39,678 nt of DNA from contig CABYTP010000009.1 of assembly GCA_902521955.1 (NCBI GenBank), forward strand, positions 1 to 39,678. The letters run 5' to 3'. The notes under the pieces are model-generated. The model was given only the letters and a program-made list of their open reading frames with translations, did no database searches and was not told the DNA's origin. The position numbers were made by a program, and so were the translations under genes. This DNA comes from an uncultured Candidatus Actinomarina sp. Its GTDB lineage: Bacteria; Actinomycetota; Acidimicrobiia; Actinomarinales; Actinomarinaceae. Positions 25,326 to 33,658 of this stretch are shown here, in pieces (position 1 is the first letter of the stretch; each line of letters starts with the position of its first letter).

Positions 25326-25496
25326 ATGTTTGAAATAATACTTTATACAGAAAATTTTTATTACATTGATCCAGGAACAACTTCCTATATATTTCAAGCC
25401 ATCTTAGCTGCAGGAATAACAGTTGGTGTTTTTTTTAGAAATATTAAATTTGGGTTGATAAGTATACTTAGCAAGTTTAAAAAGAAATCAAAATGA
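25326..25496 (+). CDS. 56-residue YIDPGT-type membrane protein
   Basis: The track start (25260) overlaps the divergent sulfatase-like gene and adds unlikely residues; ATG at 25326 gives a 56-residue protein beginning MFEIILYTENFYYIDPG. The YIDPGT motif, one hydrophobic helix (IFQAILAAGITVGVFF) and a basic tail (KFKKKSK) match a widespread family of tiny membrane proteins often found beside sulfatase-superfamily enzymes in glycan loci. Its role is unknown; a partner or stabiliser of the neighbouring membrane enzyme is an inference from linkage. Its stop overlaps the end of the Fe-alcohol dehydrogenase gene by 9 bp, tail to tail. Confidence 0.75.
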   Translation: MFEIILYTENFYYIDPGTTSYIFQAILAAGITVGVFFRNIKFGLISILSKFKKKSK

Positions 25497-26570
25497 TGCT
25501 CTTAATATTTCTTTAATAGTTTCTTTATCGATATTTCCACTAAAAGTTCTTACTCGATCTTTTGTTATCATTTTGTCAATAAGTTCCAGAGATTGGTTGA
25601 GGCTTAAATAATTATTTAGCTCTTTATTAAGACTTAATTTTTTTAAATTTTTAAGAGAATTTCTAATCATGGTGTTTAATTTTTCAGAATTATCTATATT
25701 TATTTCACAAATTTTATATATAGCGTCTAATGTAAAACTACATGCCAATCCGTGTGGAACACCATATTTTAAAGTTAGAGGATAGCTTATTGAATGCGCA
25801 ACAGATGTTCTAGTAATATTTATAGCTTTTCCACTGTAATAGCTTGCTTTAAATAAAGATTTAAATGTTGAAAATTCTTTTGCATTTAAATCTAAATTTT
25901 TATATATAAATGAATTTTGAATAGATTTTGAGGAAAACTCAAGAGAATCTTTTGTAGCATTTATATTCCAAATTGATTCTAAAGAGTGAGAGAGAGTATC
26001 GAGAGCTGTAAATAGTAAAGTTTTGTATGAGCTAGTAAATAATAGTTCAGGGACAAAATAAACTGAATCAGGTAAAAGATTGGGGTGATCTAGTGAATAT
26101 TTTTTATTGTTTTCCCTATCCCAAATTGTTGCGAATTGAGTAGCTTCTGCTCCAGTGCCTGCAGTTGTAGGTATTACTATAAGATGTGGTTTTTTAATAT
26201 TTGAACTAAGAATATCTGTTGAACCAATTGTATTTTTTAAACTCATTGGATTATTGACTCCAATAAATGAAGTCAAAATTTTTGCAGTGTCGATTACACT
26301 TCCACCACCAACTGCAATAACATTAGTAAACATATTAGAGGAATTATTTGAGATCAATTCTTCTAAGTTCTTTAATGAAGGGTAGCTGTTTACAAAAATA
26401 TCCTGGGTCTTGTTTAATTTTGTATTTGTCAAAGACTCAAGAATATCTTTATATCCTCTTTCCTTTCCGCCTTGGGACATTATTACCAGTGTTTTGTTAC
26501 CATTTTCAATCTCCAAGGAGTTGATAATCTTTATCTCAGAAAATTTGGAATCAAGTAATTTAAGTTTCAT
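25488..26570 (-). CDS. Iron-containing alcohol dehydrogenase, predicted phosphonoacetaldehyde reductase (PhpC-like)
   Basis: Protein of 360 residues in the group III Fe-ADH family. GGGSVIDTAKIL near residue 88 binds NAD(P)H, PTTAGTGAEAT near 137 is the second family motif, and the iron ligands lie in ALDTLSHSLES, VAHSISYPL and GVPHGLAC. Third gene of a run with PEP mutase and phosphonopyruvate decarboxylase (11-bp overlap with the latter). In that setting these enzymes reduce phosphonoacetaldehyde to 2-hydroxyethylphosphonate, as PhpC does. No aminotransferase for 2-aminoethylphosphonate lies beside it, which favours the hydroxy product. Confidence 0.85.
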   Translation of the reverse strand: MKLKLLDSKFSEIKIINSLEIENGNKTLVIMSQGGKERGYKDILESLTNTKLNKTQDIFVNSYPSLKNLEELISNNSSNMFTNVIAVGGGSVIDTAKILTSFIGVNNPMSLKNTIGSTDILSSNIKKPHLIVIPTTAGTGAEATQFATIWDRENNKKYSLDHPNLLPDSVYFVPELLFTSSYKTLLFTALDTLSHSLESIWNINATKDSLEFSSKSIQNSFIYKNLDLNAKEFSTFKSLFKASYYSGKAINITRTSVAHSISYPLTLKYGVPHGLACSFTLDAIYKICEINIDNSEKLNTMIRNSLKNLKKLSLNKELNNYLSLNQSLELIDKMITKDRVRTFSGNIDKETIKEILRASF

Positions 26571-27675
26571 CTGTCATAAGCTTCATAAAAATATCCTTAT
26601 TTTGAGCAGGAGATTCATGTGGTCTTCCTAATTGAGGATCAGATTTTTGATTAATAACTATTTCAATTAAGACTGGGCCTTTTTTTGAATAATTACTTGT
26701 CAAAAATTGTTCAAGTTTATCTATATCGTCAAATTTAAAATAATCTTTGTAATTAGATCCTTTTGATATTGCTTCAAGATCTAGTTGACTTCCAACTGTT
26801 GGTTGATTTCCAACTGATTCATGAGAAGAATTATTAAAAACAAAATGGTAAAAATTTTCTAAAGGCTGACTACCTATAATTGGCAATATTCCCATGTGCA
26901 TCAATAATGATCCGTCACCATCAAGTAGTATAGTTTTATTTTTTTTATGAGAAAGGCTTATGCCAGCTGCTATTGAGCTAGCATGTCCCATTCCTCCAAT
27001 TGTGTAAAATATTTTTGCATTTTTGTTAGAACTTTTGTTAACAAAATATAATTCTCTAGAAGTTTTTCCGGTTGTAGAAATAAAAATTCCATCATTACAG
27101 TAGATTGAATAAATTTTTTCTATAAAATCTTTCCTGTTTTTATAACTTGATCTTTTTTCTAGTGAACGATTATCGTTTTTGAAAAAGTTTTTTTGAAATA
27201 CATATGCAAATTGTTTGTTTTGTGAAATGCTTTCTTCTAACAAATCTAATTTTGGCAAATTTTCTTCATTTACTATTTGATACTCTATTTCTAAAAGGTC
27301 TAATTGTTGAATTGTTATACGACCCTGAAAAGTATGCTGGGGTTCGTCTTTAACACCAGGCTGTCCTCTCCAGCCAACTAAAAAGATTATTGGGATGTTG
27401 TATACATCTCTTGTAGCTAAAGAAGTAATTGGGTTTATTATATTGCCTAATCCAGAATTCTGAAGATATACAATCCCTGGTTTTCCAGAACCTAAATAAT
27501 GACCAATTGCCATTCCTACAGCAGCCCCCTCATTTTGGGTAATAATGTGTTGAGTTTTTTTAGAAAAGTCAAGCTCTAAGCTTTTACTTAATCCTGATAG
27601 TAAAGAATCTGGAACTCCAAAATAATGATCATGCCCTCTATCTATCAAGCTCTGGAGGAACTCTTTAGCTGTCAC
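26560..27675 (-). CDS. ppd: Phosphonopyruvate decarboxylase
   Basis: Thiamine-diphosphate enzyme of 371 residues that decarboxylates phosphonopyruvate to phosphonoacetaldehyde, the step that makes phosphonate synthesis irreversible. YFGVPDSLLSGL and ITQNEGAAVGMAIGHYLG (with the Glu that activates thiamine) are at the N terminus. LLDGDGSLLMHMG to FNNSSHESVGNQPT is the GDG...NN cofactor motif and the family's ESVGxQPT block. GTG start with AGGA 8 nt before it, inside the end of the PEP mutase gene (2 bp between genes). Single-chain form, not split. Very likely correct. Confidence 0.92.
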   Translation of the reverse strand: MTAKEFLQSLIDRGHDHYFGVPDSLLSGLSKSLELDFSKKTQHIITQNEGAAVGMAIGHYLGSGKPGIVYLQNSGLGNIINPITSLATRDVYNIPIIFLVGWRGQPGVKDEPQHTFQGRITIQQLDLLEIEYQIVNEENLPKLDLLEESISQNKQFAYVFQKNFFKNDNRSLEKRSSYKNRKDFIEKIYSIYCNDGIFISTTGKTSRELYFVNKSSNKNAKIFYTIGGMGHASSIAAGISLSHKKNKTILLDGDGSLLMHMGILPIIGSQPLENFYHFVFNNSSHESVGNQPTVGSQLDLEAISKGSNYKDYFKFDDIDKLEQFLTSNYSKKGPVLIEIVINQKSDPQLGRPHESPAQNKDIFMKLMTDET

Positions 27676-27677
27676 AA

Positions 27678-28982
27678 TTATGTTCCTGGAATTAAGTTTA
27701 AGATTTCTTTTATAGAAATTAAATGATCATCAGCTTCTAAGCTTCGCTTGTTTGTTAATATCATTTCTGCTGTTTGTACCATGGATGGGTAAGCTGCTCT
27801 CAATAAATGGTTCGCATAAATAATAATCGAAACGCCATTTTGAGATAATTCTTTTTCATACACATGATTATAAGATGTTGGCACAACAACTAGAGGTCGT
27901 TGTTTCTTAAACTTTTTGTATTCCTTGCAGAATTCGAAAATTTCAGATGCAGATTCTTTCCTACTATGGATAAGTATTCCATCTGCATTTGCATCTATAT
28001 ACGCGTTTGCTCTATTGAGTGCATCGTCAAGACCTTTGTCTAAAATAAGACTTTCAATTCTTGCAATTATCATAAAATCATCTGTTGACGCTGAATCTTT
28101 ACCTATTGATATTTTATTGCTAAAATTTTCAATAGAATCTTGTGTTTGATCTACATCAGTTCCATGTAGAGAATTTCTTTTTAATCCAGTTTTATCCTCA
28201 ATTACAACCGCTGAGACTCCTGCTCTTTCCAAATTTCTTACTGTAAATGAAAAGTGTTCGGGAAGCCCTCCTGTGTCAGCGTCATAAATAATAGGCTTTG
28301 TCGTAACTTCTAATACTTCATTAAGTGATATAAATCTTGAGGAAAAATCTACTGCTTCAATATCTGGTTTACCTCTAGATGTAGAATCAGTTAGGCTGCT
28401 TGCCCACATTCCATCAAATTCAGAATATCCAAGATCGTTTGAAATTTTTGTATTCTCTATAACAAGAGCACTTAATGGATTGTGTATATCCGCAAAGGTT
28501 AGATAATCTTTAATATCTAGACTGTTTTTCAATGATGTTCTTCTTAGATCAGGAGTAATTCCATTTCTTTTAATTTGGTTTTTAATTTCTGTAGAAGAGA
28601 TTCCTTCAGTATATGGTACTTCCAATAACTCGCCATTCCATTCTTTTAGTACTTCAATAACCTTATTTCTAACATTTTTTTGAACACCTGTTTTCCAATC
28701 ATCACCATGGACAACAATTTTAGGTTTGATCTCTTTTAAGTTATTGGTGTAATCAAGGGTTTCTTGCTTCACCACTTCATCAACATAGCTTAAATTTTCT
28801 ATAACAATTCTTCTATCATCCCATCTCATTGTTGGAGCTTTTTTATAGCTTGCTATTGCTTCATCTGTTAAAAGACCTACTACGACTCTTCCTTTTTCAG
28901 CTGCAATTTTTAGTATGTTTATATGTCCAGGATGTAAAAGATCAGCGCTCATAGCAACATAAACTGTAAGTGGTCTTTTCAT
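27678..28982 (-). CDS. pepM: PEP mutase fused to an N-terminal cytidylyltransferase domain
   Basis: Protein of 434 residues with two enzymes. Residues 1-140 are a nucleotidyltransferase: HPGH at 17-20 and EGISSTEI near 127, as in CTP:phosphocholine-type cytidylyltransferases. Residues about 145-434 are PEP mutase: [24 protein letters not shown] with metal-binding Asp, and [10 protein letters not shown] at 262-271, the EDK..NS signature that separates the mutase from isocitrate-lyase relatives. The mutase makes phosphonopyruvate; the N-terminal domain probably makes a CMP ester of the end product. First gene of the phosphonate operon. ATG start with GATAAT 8 nt upstream. Confidence 0.93.
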   Translation of the reverse strand: MKRPLTVYVAMSADLLHPGHINILKIAAEKGRVVVGLLTDEAIASYKKAPTMRWDDRRIVIENLSYVDEVVKQETLDYTNNLKEIKPKIVVHGDDWKTGVQKNVRNKVIEVLKEWNGELLEVPYTEGISSTEIKNQIKRNGITPDLRRTSLKNSLDIKDYLTFADIHNPLSALVIENTKISNDLGYSEFDGMWASSLTDSTSRGKPDIEAVDFSSRFISLNEVLEVTTKPIIYDADTGGLPEHFSFTVRNLERAGVSAVVIEDKTGLKRNSLHGTDVDQTQDSIENFSNKISIGKDSASTDDFMIIARIESLILDKGLDDALNRANAYIDANADGILIHSRKESASEIFEFCKEYKKFKKQRPLVVVPTSYNHVYEKELSQNGVSIIIYANHLLRAAYPSMVQTAEMILTNKRSLEADDHLISIKEILNLIPGT

Positions 28983-28990
28983 ACAACTAT

Positions 28991-28996
28991 ATTATC
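28991..28996 (-). promoter_or_regulatory. -10 box GATAAT, 8 nt before pepM
   Basis: On the minus strand GATAAT (five of six consensus) stands 8 nt before the ATG at 28982; TAATAT, two bases further on, is an alternative 6 nt away. Promoter for the pepM-ppd-reductase operon, probably leaderless. Confidence 0.5.
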
Positions 28997-29016
28997 GTAA
29001 ACTAATTTTTTCCTGT

Positions 29017-29022
29017 TAGTTT
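29017..29022 (+). promoter_or_regulatory. Extended -10-like box TGTTAGTTT before the TagF-like gene
   Basis: TG-T-TAGTTT ends 6 nt before the ATG at 29029. The hexamer is weak (TA...T) but has the upstream TG and the leaderless spacing seen elsewhere in the window. Confidence 0.4.
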
Positions 29023-29028
29023 TATTAT

Positions 29029-30039
29029 ATGGAGATAGTTTTTTTTTCGGAAGGCAACCAACATACAAGATTTTTTAAACCCTTGTTAGATTATTTAATT
29101 AAAAATAAACAAAATAAAATTACGTTAATTACATTAGACGAAACCGATGAATTGATAAAAGATAGTAGAATTTCAAGAAAATTAGTTCCAAAAAACAACA
29201 TTGAAAAAATTAAAATACTTAAAAATATTGAGGCTGATTATTTTATTACCACTACACCGGGAATCGGTCATAGCTACTTTCCAAAGTCTAAAATTGTGCC
29301 ATCAAATAGGCGGCCAAAATATGTTTATATATTTCATTCCTTAGTTAGCCCAAATGAAATGTATTTAAAAAATTCATTTAAAAATTATGATTTAATTTTT
29401 GCTCCATCTGAAAAAATAAAAACACAACTTAGTGATTTAGTTTCAAAAAATACAAAAATTTTAGTTTCAGGATATTTTCTATTTGATAGCCAATCAAGCC
29501 ATCAAAATACTATTGGTAATTCAAAAAATATTTTAATTGCTCCAACATGGGGAAATGATGGACTAATTACAAATTTAGATAAACTAGAAGCTTTAAGTAT
29601 TTTACATGCACAACATAAATATCAATTAACAATTAGGCCTCATCCTATGACATTTTTAGATAAAATTTTAATTAGAAAATTAGAAAAATTTAACCTTGAT
29701 ACTAGTAATGAAGTTAAAAATTTTGGAATTTATGATTTTTTAATAACTGATTTTTCTGGAATTGCATTGGAGTTTTATTTTTTTACTAGAAAACCAACAT
29801 TATTTATAGAATCAAACAAAAAAATAAAAAGGAAAATAAAGAAGGCGGAGTTAAAACTTTCTTTAATAGAAAACGAAATGCAAGAAATCATTGGAAGTAA
29901 ATTCAAAATTGATAAAGATTATAACAAATATGTTTACCCAACAATTTTTGATTCAGAAAAAGCAGACTCGTTTATAGAAACTTTTCAAAGCAAAAAATCT
30001 TCTGTGAAATATGTTGGGGAATTCTTATTAGAAAATTAG
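29029..30039 (+). CDS. CDP-glycerol-glycerophosphotransferase-like (TagB/TagF) transferase
   Basis: Protein of 336 residues with a GT-B-like layout. FHSLVSPNEMY near residue 105, IAPTWGNDG near 180, LTIRPHPMTFLDK near 200 and FLITDFSGIALEFYF near 240 follow the order of the TagB/TagF family, which moves glycerol- or ribitol-phosphate from CDP-alcohols to lipid-linked acceptors. It diverges from the phosphonate operon, and a CMP-phosphonate is chemically close to a CDP-alcohol in presenting a cytidylyl-activated phosphorus, so it may attach the phosphonate to a glycan. It could equally be a plain glycan-chain transferase. It ends with a 4-bp tail overlap on the HisH-like gene. Confidence 0.7.
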   Translation: MEIVFFSEGNQHTRFFKPLLDYLIKNKQNKITLITLDETDELIKDSRISRKLVPKNNIEKIKILKNIEADYFITTTPGIGHSYFPKSKIVPSNRRPKYVYIFHSLVSPNEMYLKNSFKNYDLIFAPSEKIKTQLSDLVSKNTKILVSGYFLFDSQSSHQNTIGNSKNILIAPTWGNDGLITNLDKLEALSILHAQHKYQLTIRPHPMTFLDKILIRKLEKFNLDTSNEVKNFGIYDFLITDFSGIALEFYFFTRKPTLFIESNKKIKRKIKKAELKLSLIENEMQEIIGSKFKIDKDYNKYVYPTIFDSEKADSFIETFQSKKSSVKYVGEFLLEN

Positions 30040-30665
30040 ATATTATGTAATTTATTTAAAATATATTCTAAAAAACTTAGTCCAACATTTCCACTTTTTT
30101 CTGGATGAAATTGGCAACCTACATATCGACCAATTTTATTATTGTCACTTGATACGATTGCAGTAACTTCGTTGCCTTCCAGTTTTGTTGTTCCTAATAT
30201 ATTTTCTTTTATTTTTGGAAATGCTGAGTAACTGTGAACAAAATAAAAATATTCTCCAGCAAACTGCTCTAATTCATTATTTTCAAAAGATACTTTTCTC
30301 CACCCAATGTTTGGAATTTTATCAATTCCGTATTTATCAAGCTTTTTTACGGATCCTGGAATTAAATCAAGTCCGTTTTTATTTCCTTCTTCTGAGAAAG
30401 AGAATAGCAATTGCATACCTAAACATATTCCAAGTATTTTTAAATTTTTTTCTTCTGCAATTTCTTTAAAATCAACAAAGTTAGGTTTCAAATTCTCCAT
30501 TGCCTGTCCGTAATGACCAACACCTGGGATTATTACAATATCCTCAGAATGAAAATTTTCAACATTTGAAACACTTTTTGTGTTATACCCTAAATTTTCT
30601 ACAGCATATTTAATGCTTTGTAAGTTTGATAAATTTGTATTTAAAATTTTTAAAGTATTAGTCAT
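30036..30665 (-). CDS. HisH-like glutamine amidotransferase of an acetamidino-sugar system
   Basis: Class I glutaminase of 209 residues. IIPGVGHYGQAMENL near residue 45 is the oxyanion strand region, ILGICLGMQLLF holds the nucleophile Cys81, and QFHPEKSG near 187 the catalytic His and Glu. On sequence alone it resembles HisH of histidine biosynthesis, but no other his gene is nearby, and a HisF-like gene and a WbpG/PseA-type amidotransferase lie upstream. In such systems HisH makes ammonia from glutamine that passes through HisF to build an acetamidino group. It is separated from the HisF gene by a CDP-alcohol phosphotransferase gene. Confidence 0.85.
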   Translation of the reverse strand: MTNTLKILNTNLSNLQSIKYAVENLGYNTKSVSNVENFHSEDIVIIPGVGHYGQAMENLKPNFVDFKEIAEEKNLKILGICLGMQLLFSFSEEGNKNGLDLIPGSVKKLDKYGIDKIPNIGWRKVSFENNELEQFAGEYFYFVHSYSAFPKIKENILGTTKLEGNEVTAIVSSDNNKIGRYVGCQFHPEKSGNVGLSFLEYILNKLHNI

Positions 30666-30686
30666 CGTCTTATATCAAAACCAAGT

Positions 30687-31424
30687 TCATTCTTTAAATG
30701 AAGACAAATTAGTATATTTTATCAGCTCAAGTTGATTTTTAATTTTAATAACTGCTCTTAATGAATCAATGAATGAAATAAAAGATAGAATTAACAAAAT
30801 TACTACAAGCTCGTAAATGTATCCCAGAGATACAAAAATTAAAACTATTATAATGTGCGAGCTTTGTATAGATTCTAAGCAAGATCTTATGAATATCTTA
30901 ATATTCTTGTCAATACTATTAGCATTACTCTTTTTTTCTGAAACTTTAGATAATTTTCTATATAAAGAAAGCTTGAGTTCTATAATCACGCTAAGAAAAT
31001 ATAAGATCAACATAGCAAATAATAAATAACTGATAGTGTTGTTTAAATCAAAATTATTGACATAAAAACTTAAATAAATATAAGACAATGGAATAATAAC
31101 ATCACCTAAACCATCAATTAACTTACCATAAAGATTATTAATATTGTAAATTCTTGCAAGGTTCCCATCACAAAAATCAAGTATCTGAATAAATAAAATA
31201 AAAACAAAAAATGTAAATATTTCAATTTCTAGATTAAACATTGGATGAAACATTAACACTAGAAATATTAGAATTCTTGAGTATGTAATTTGATTTGGCA
31301 AAAGCTTAAACTTATAGAAAATAAAAGTTGGAAGAATAGAAATTGGTCTAAAAAAATAAATAAAACTATAATTTCTAATTTTTGATTGTCTATCGATATC
31401 TAAAATTTCTGATTTATTAAACAT
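30687..31424 (-). CDS. CDP-alcohol phosphotransferase family membrane enzyme
   Basis: A 245-residue protein with about six membrane helices. It carries the complete family signature DG-x2-AR-x8-G-x3-D-x3-D: CDGNLARIYN followed by YGKLIDGLGD, near residues 90-112. These integral enzymes displace CMP from a CDP-alcohol and put the phospho group on an acceptor alcohol. In phosphonate clusters they are proposed to use CMP-phosphonates to make phosphonolipids or glycan links, so it is a strong candidate partner for the cytidylyltransferase-PepM fusion. It lies between HisF- and HisH-like genes, 21 bp before the latter. Confidence 0.9.
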   Translation of the reverse strand: MFNKSEILDIDRQSKIRNYSFIYFFRPISILPTFIFYKFKLLPNQITYSRILIFLVLMFHPMFNLEIEIFTFFVFILFIQILDFCDGNLARIYNINNLYGKLIDGLGDVIIPLSYIYLSFYVNNFDLNNTISYLLFAMLILYFLSVIIELKLSLYRKLSKVSEKKSNANSIDKNIKIFIRSCLESIQSSHIIIVLIFVSLGYIYELVVILLILSFISFIDSLRAVIKIKNQLELIKYTNLSSFKE

Positions 31425-31430
31425 ATTTAA

Positions 31431-31436
31431 ATCTTA
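31431..31436 (-). promoter_or_regulatory. -10-like box TAAGAT, 6 nt before the CDP-alcohol phosphotransferase gene
   Basis: The same TAAGAT hexamer as before the HAD gene, on the minus strand, 6 nt from ATG 31424. The rest of the 224-bp gap 31425-31648 holds no convincing gene or hairpin. Confidence 0.4.
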
Positions 31437-31648
31437 TCATTTATATTTATAACTTGTTTTTAATTGGCTACAGGCAAAATCTAACTTCAAACTTTTAGTG
31501 TTGAAAATAAAAGCTACCATTTTAACCTTTCTTTATTTTACATTATTTAAAGTTACTTATTCTTCTTTAATTCAATTCAAATGTTCGAATGAATTAGATA
31601 TGTGGATTTATAAGATATATTATTTTGATAAACGCCAATTTTTATTAA

Positions 31649-32392
31649 TTAATTCCTTATTTCAAAATCAAGGGTTCTTAAATATTTTTTAATTGAATTT
31701 ATATCTAATTTTTTATAATGAAGGGCTGAACCAATCAAAATCCCGGATAAAGATTTATCAAGTTTATCCAAATGTTCTAACTTTCCAAAACCACCTCCTA
31801 CAATCAAAGGAACAGAGCAAGATTCTAATGCACATTCAATCATTTCATAGTCAAATCCATTTAAGTATCCATCATTATCTATTGAAGTCACAGATATTTC
31901 GCCAACTCCACGATCCACAACTTCAGAAATCCAATTCTTTAGATCTTTTTTTGAGTCATCTCTTCCGGTAGAGGTAAATACATTCCAACTATTCTTATCG
32001 GTTTTTTTTGCTTCAATAGATAAAGAAACGTTTGCAGAACCAAAACTTTTTACAAGTTCATCAATTAATTCAGGCCTTTCAACTGCAGCAGTGTTTACGG
32101 ATACTTTATCTGCACCATATTTAAAATACTCTAAGGCGTCTTCTACGTTTTTGATTGCTCCACTAACTGTAACCGGCACAAATATGTTTTTTACAGTAAA
32201 AGTTAATATTTCATAAAGTCCTTCTCTGCTGTACAAACTAGCAACAGAATCTATATACATAATTTCATCGATATTTTCTTCAAAATATTGTTTTGCAAAG
32301 TCTTCAGCATCACCTAACTGTCTTAAGCCCTCAAAACTTAAACCCTTTATAAGTGCAGAATTTTTTATATCAAGTCTTGAAATTATTCTCAT
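31649..32392 (-). CDS. HisF-like cyclase of an acetamidino-sugar system
   Basis: TIM-barrel protein of 247 residues related to imidazole-glycerol-phosphate synthase subunit HisF. ISRLDIKNSALIKG at the N terminus holds the first catalytic Asp region, VTVSGAIKNVEDAL the phosphate-binding loop, DKVSVNTAAVERPEL and LIVGGGFGKLEHLDKL later loops. SFEGLRQLGDAEDFAKQYF resembles the HisF2 form found with WbpG rather than housekeeping HisF. It would receive ammonia from the HisH-like protein and hand it to the amidotransferase. TACAAT lies 8 nt before the ATG, so it may be transcribed separately from the gene upstream. Confidence 0.85.
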   Translation of the reverse strand: MRIISRLDIKNSALIKGLSFEGLRQLGDAEDFAKQYFEENIDEIMYIDSVASLYSREGLYEILTFTVKNIFVPVTVSGAIKNVEDALEYFKYGADKVSVNTAAVERPELIDELVKSFGSANVSLSIEAKKTDKNSWNVFTSTGRDDSKKDLKNWISEVVDRGVGEISVTSIDNDGYLNGFDYEMIECALESCSVPLIVGGGFGKLEHLDKLDKSLSGILIGSALHYKKLDINSIKKYLRTLDFEIRN

Positions 32393-32400
32393 ATAAAAAT

Positions 32401-32406
32401 ATTGTA
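32401..32406 (-). promoter_or_regulatory. -10 box TACAAT, 8 nt before the HisF-like gene
   Basis: On the minus strand TACAAT (five of six consensus) lies in the 24-bp gap after the amidotransferase gene and 8 nt before ATG 32392. Confidence 0.5.
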
Positions 32407-32416
32407 TACTGGGGAT

Positions 32417-33601
32417 TTAGGTTACTTGAGTTTTTAGTAACCATCTATTATTTTTTTTCAACCATATTTCTGGTGACCTAAATTTATCAATAATTTCCCA
32501 CAATTTTTTTTCGTCTAAATCCAAATATTCTAAAAAATCTGGTAAATACTTATCAGGAAATTCATGATCATATTTTTGTACTAATGCCACTCCTTCTTCT
32601 CTTGTAATTTTATTATTTCTAATTTCTTGTGAAGCATCATAAGTAGCTCTTCCAATTCCAAATTTAATAAAAATCATGTAAAAATGTAGCCATTCTAATA
32701 TATCGTCTATTCCTGCATATTTACTGTATGAGCCTTGAGATCTTTCATTATTGGGCCTAAAGCCAGTATTTTCAGCTGCATAATAAAACATTTCTTGAGG
32801 GTCCCATTTGACGTAATAACTCAAGTAATGGACTTGAGTTTTTTTCTGTTTCAGAATATTAAAATCTATTGGATTATACATATTAAAGTCTGAAGTTTTA
32901 AATCCATAATCTTTAATCAGATTGCTTTTGGGAATGCCTCCAATCGTCAAATCTTCAGCTTTGGATTCGGAAAAAAAAGATAAGTCCATTGTTGGTCGAT
33001 GATTATCTTCAATTTTGTTTCCATATTCAGCTTGATTTTCTCCATAAAAAACTAATGGAATGTCATACATAATAGATGTCCTTGGTCCTATGAGTTTCTG
33101 GCCAATTATAAACGGTTGAAATGGATGACCTAAGTTTTCAAAAGCCAATTTAGTCAATTTTCTATGTACATTACCACTAGGGTGAATCAAAATATTATCA
33201 AAACCCCCAATTTGAATCCAAGACTGAAAATTTTGCCATCCAATATCAGTATATTTATGAGGAGCCCAAGTGACTGTTAGTGGATTCATTCCAAATTCTT
33301 TTTTTAAATAATGTGATGCAAATGCACTATCTTTTCCACCCGAACCAGGAACAACACAGTCATATGACCCGTCCTTGCTTCTGAACTTATCACATAGTTC
33401 TTGTAGCTCGCTTCTTCTGTCTTTCCAGTTTATTTTTTCTTTCTCTAAAGACCAAAGGCACGCGCTACAGACTCCTTCGATAAAATTAATTTTAGGTTTA
33501 ATGTCTTCTGATTTATTTTTAAATTCAACAACACTGCTGGGTCTTTGATTAGAAATAACACATTTGGTACAGTACTGAACATTGTTTTCCTTTGAATCCA
33601 T
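32417..33601 (-). CDS. N-acetyl sugar amidotransferase (WbpG/PseA family)
   Basis: Protein of 394 residues. The PP-loop GSGGKDSAFASHYL near residue 88 marks an ATP pyrophosphatase that adenylates the N-acetyl group before amination. The N terminus holds a Cys pair YCTKCVIS and a second GVCSACLWS, a likely zinc site seen in the family. FYGENQAEYGNKIEDNH and NERSQGSYSKYAGIDD are further family blocks. It turns an acetamido into an acetamidino group using ammonia from the HisH/HisF-like pair. Legionaminic, pseudaminic and mannuronic acid derivatives carry such groups. ATG start with TATAGT 7 nt upstream. Confidence 0.92.
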   Translation of the reverse strand: MDSKENNVQYCTKCVISNQRPSSVVEFKNKSEDIKPKINFIEGVCSACLWSLEKEKINWKDRRSELQELCDKFRSKDGSYDCVVPGSGGKDSAFASHYLKKEFGMNPLTVTWAPHKYTDIGWQNFQSWIQIGGFDNILIHPSGNVHRKLTKLAFENLGHPFQPFIIGQKLIGPRTSIMYDIPLVFYGENQAEYGNKIEDNHRPTMDLSFFSESKAEDLTIGGIPKSNLIKDYGFKTSDFNMYNPIDFNILKQKKTQVHYLSYYVKWDPQEMFYYAAENTGFRPNNERSQGSYSKYAGIDDILEWLHFYMIFIKFGIGRATYDASQEIRNNKITREEGVALVQKYDHEFPDKYLPDFLEYLDLDEKKLWEIIDKFRSPEIWLKKNNRWLLKTQVT

Positions 33602-33608
33602 GTAAACT

Positions 33609-33614
33609 ACTATA
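33609..33614 (-). promoter_or_regulatory. -10 box TATAGT, 7 nt before the amidotransferase gene
   Basis: On the minus strand TATAGT occurs twice, overlapping by one base; the proximal copy (five of six consensus) ends exactly 7 nt before ATG 33601. Leaderless initiation is predicted. Confidence 0.55.
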
Positions 33615-33658
33615 CTATAGTTGCTACAGATAATTTATGGTGGAAATAATGGTCAATA

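Noticed and set aside
31498-31692. 64-codon plus-strand ORF in and beyond the 224-bp gap
   Set aside because: GTG start, no recognisable family, no good -10 box at the usual distance, and its last 44 bases run antisense over the conserved end of the HisF-like gene. The hydrophobic N terminus is expected by chance in AT-rich DNA.
30036-32392. HisH and HisF as histidine biosynthesis genes
   Set aside because: No other his genes nearby, and the WbpG/PseA-type amidotransferase beside them is the known partner of such duplicates in acetamidino-sugar synthesis.
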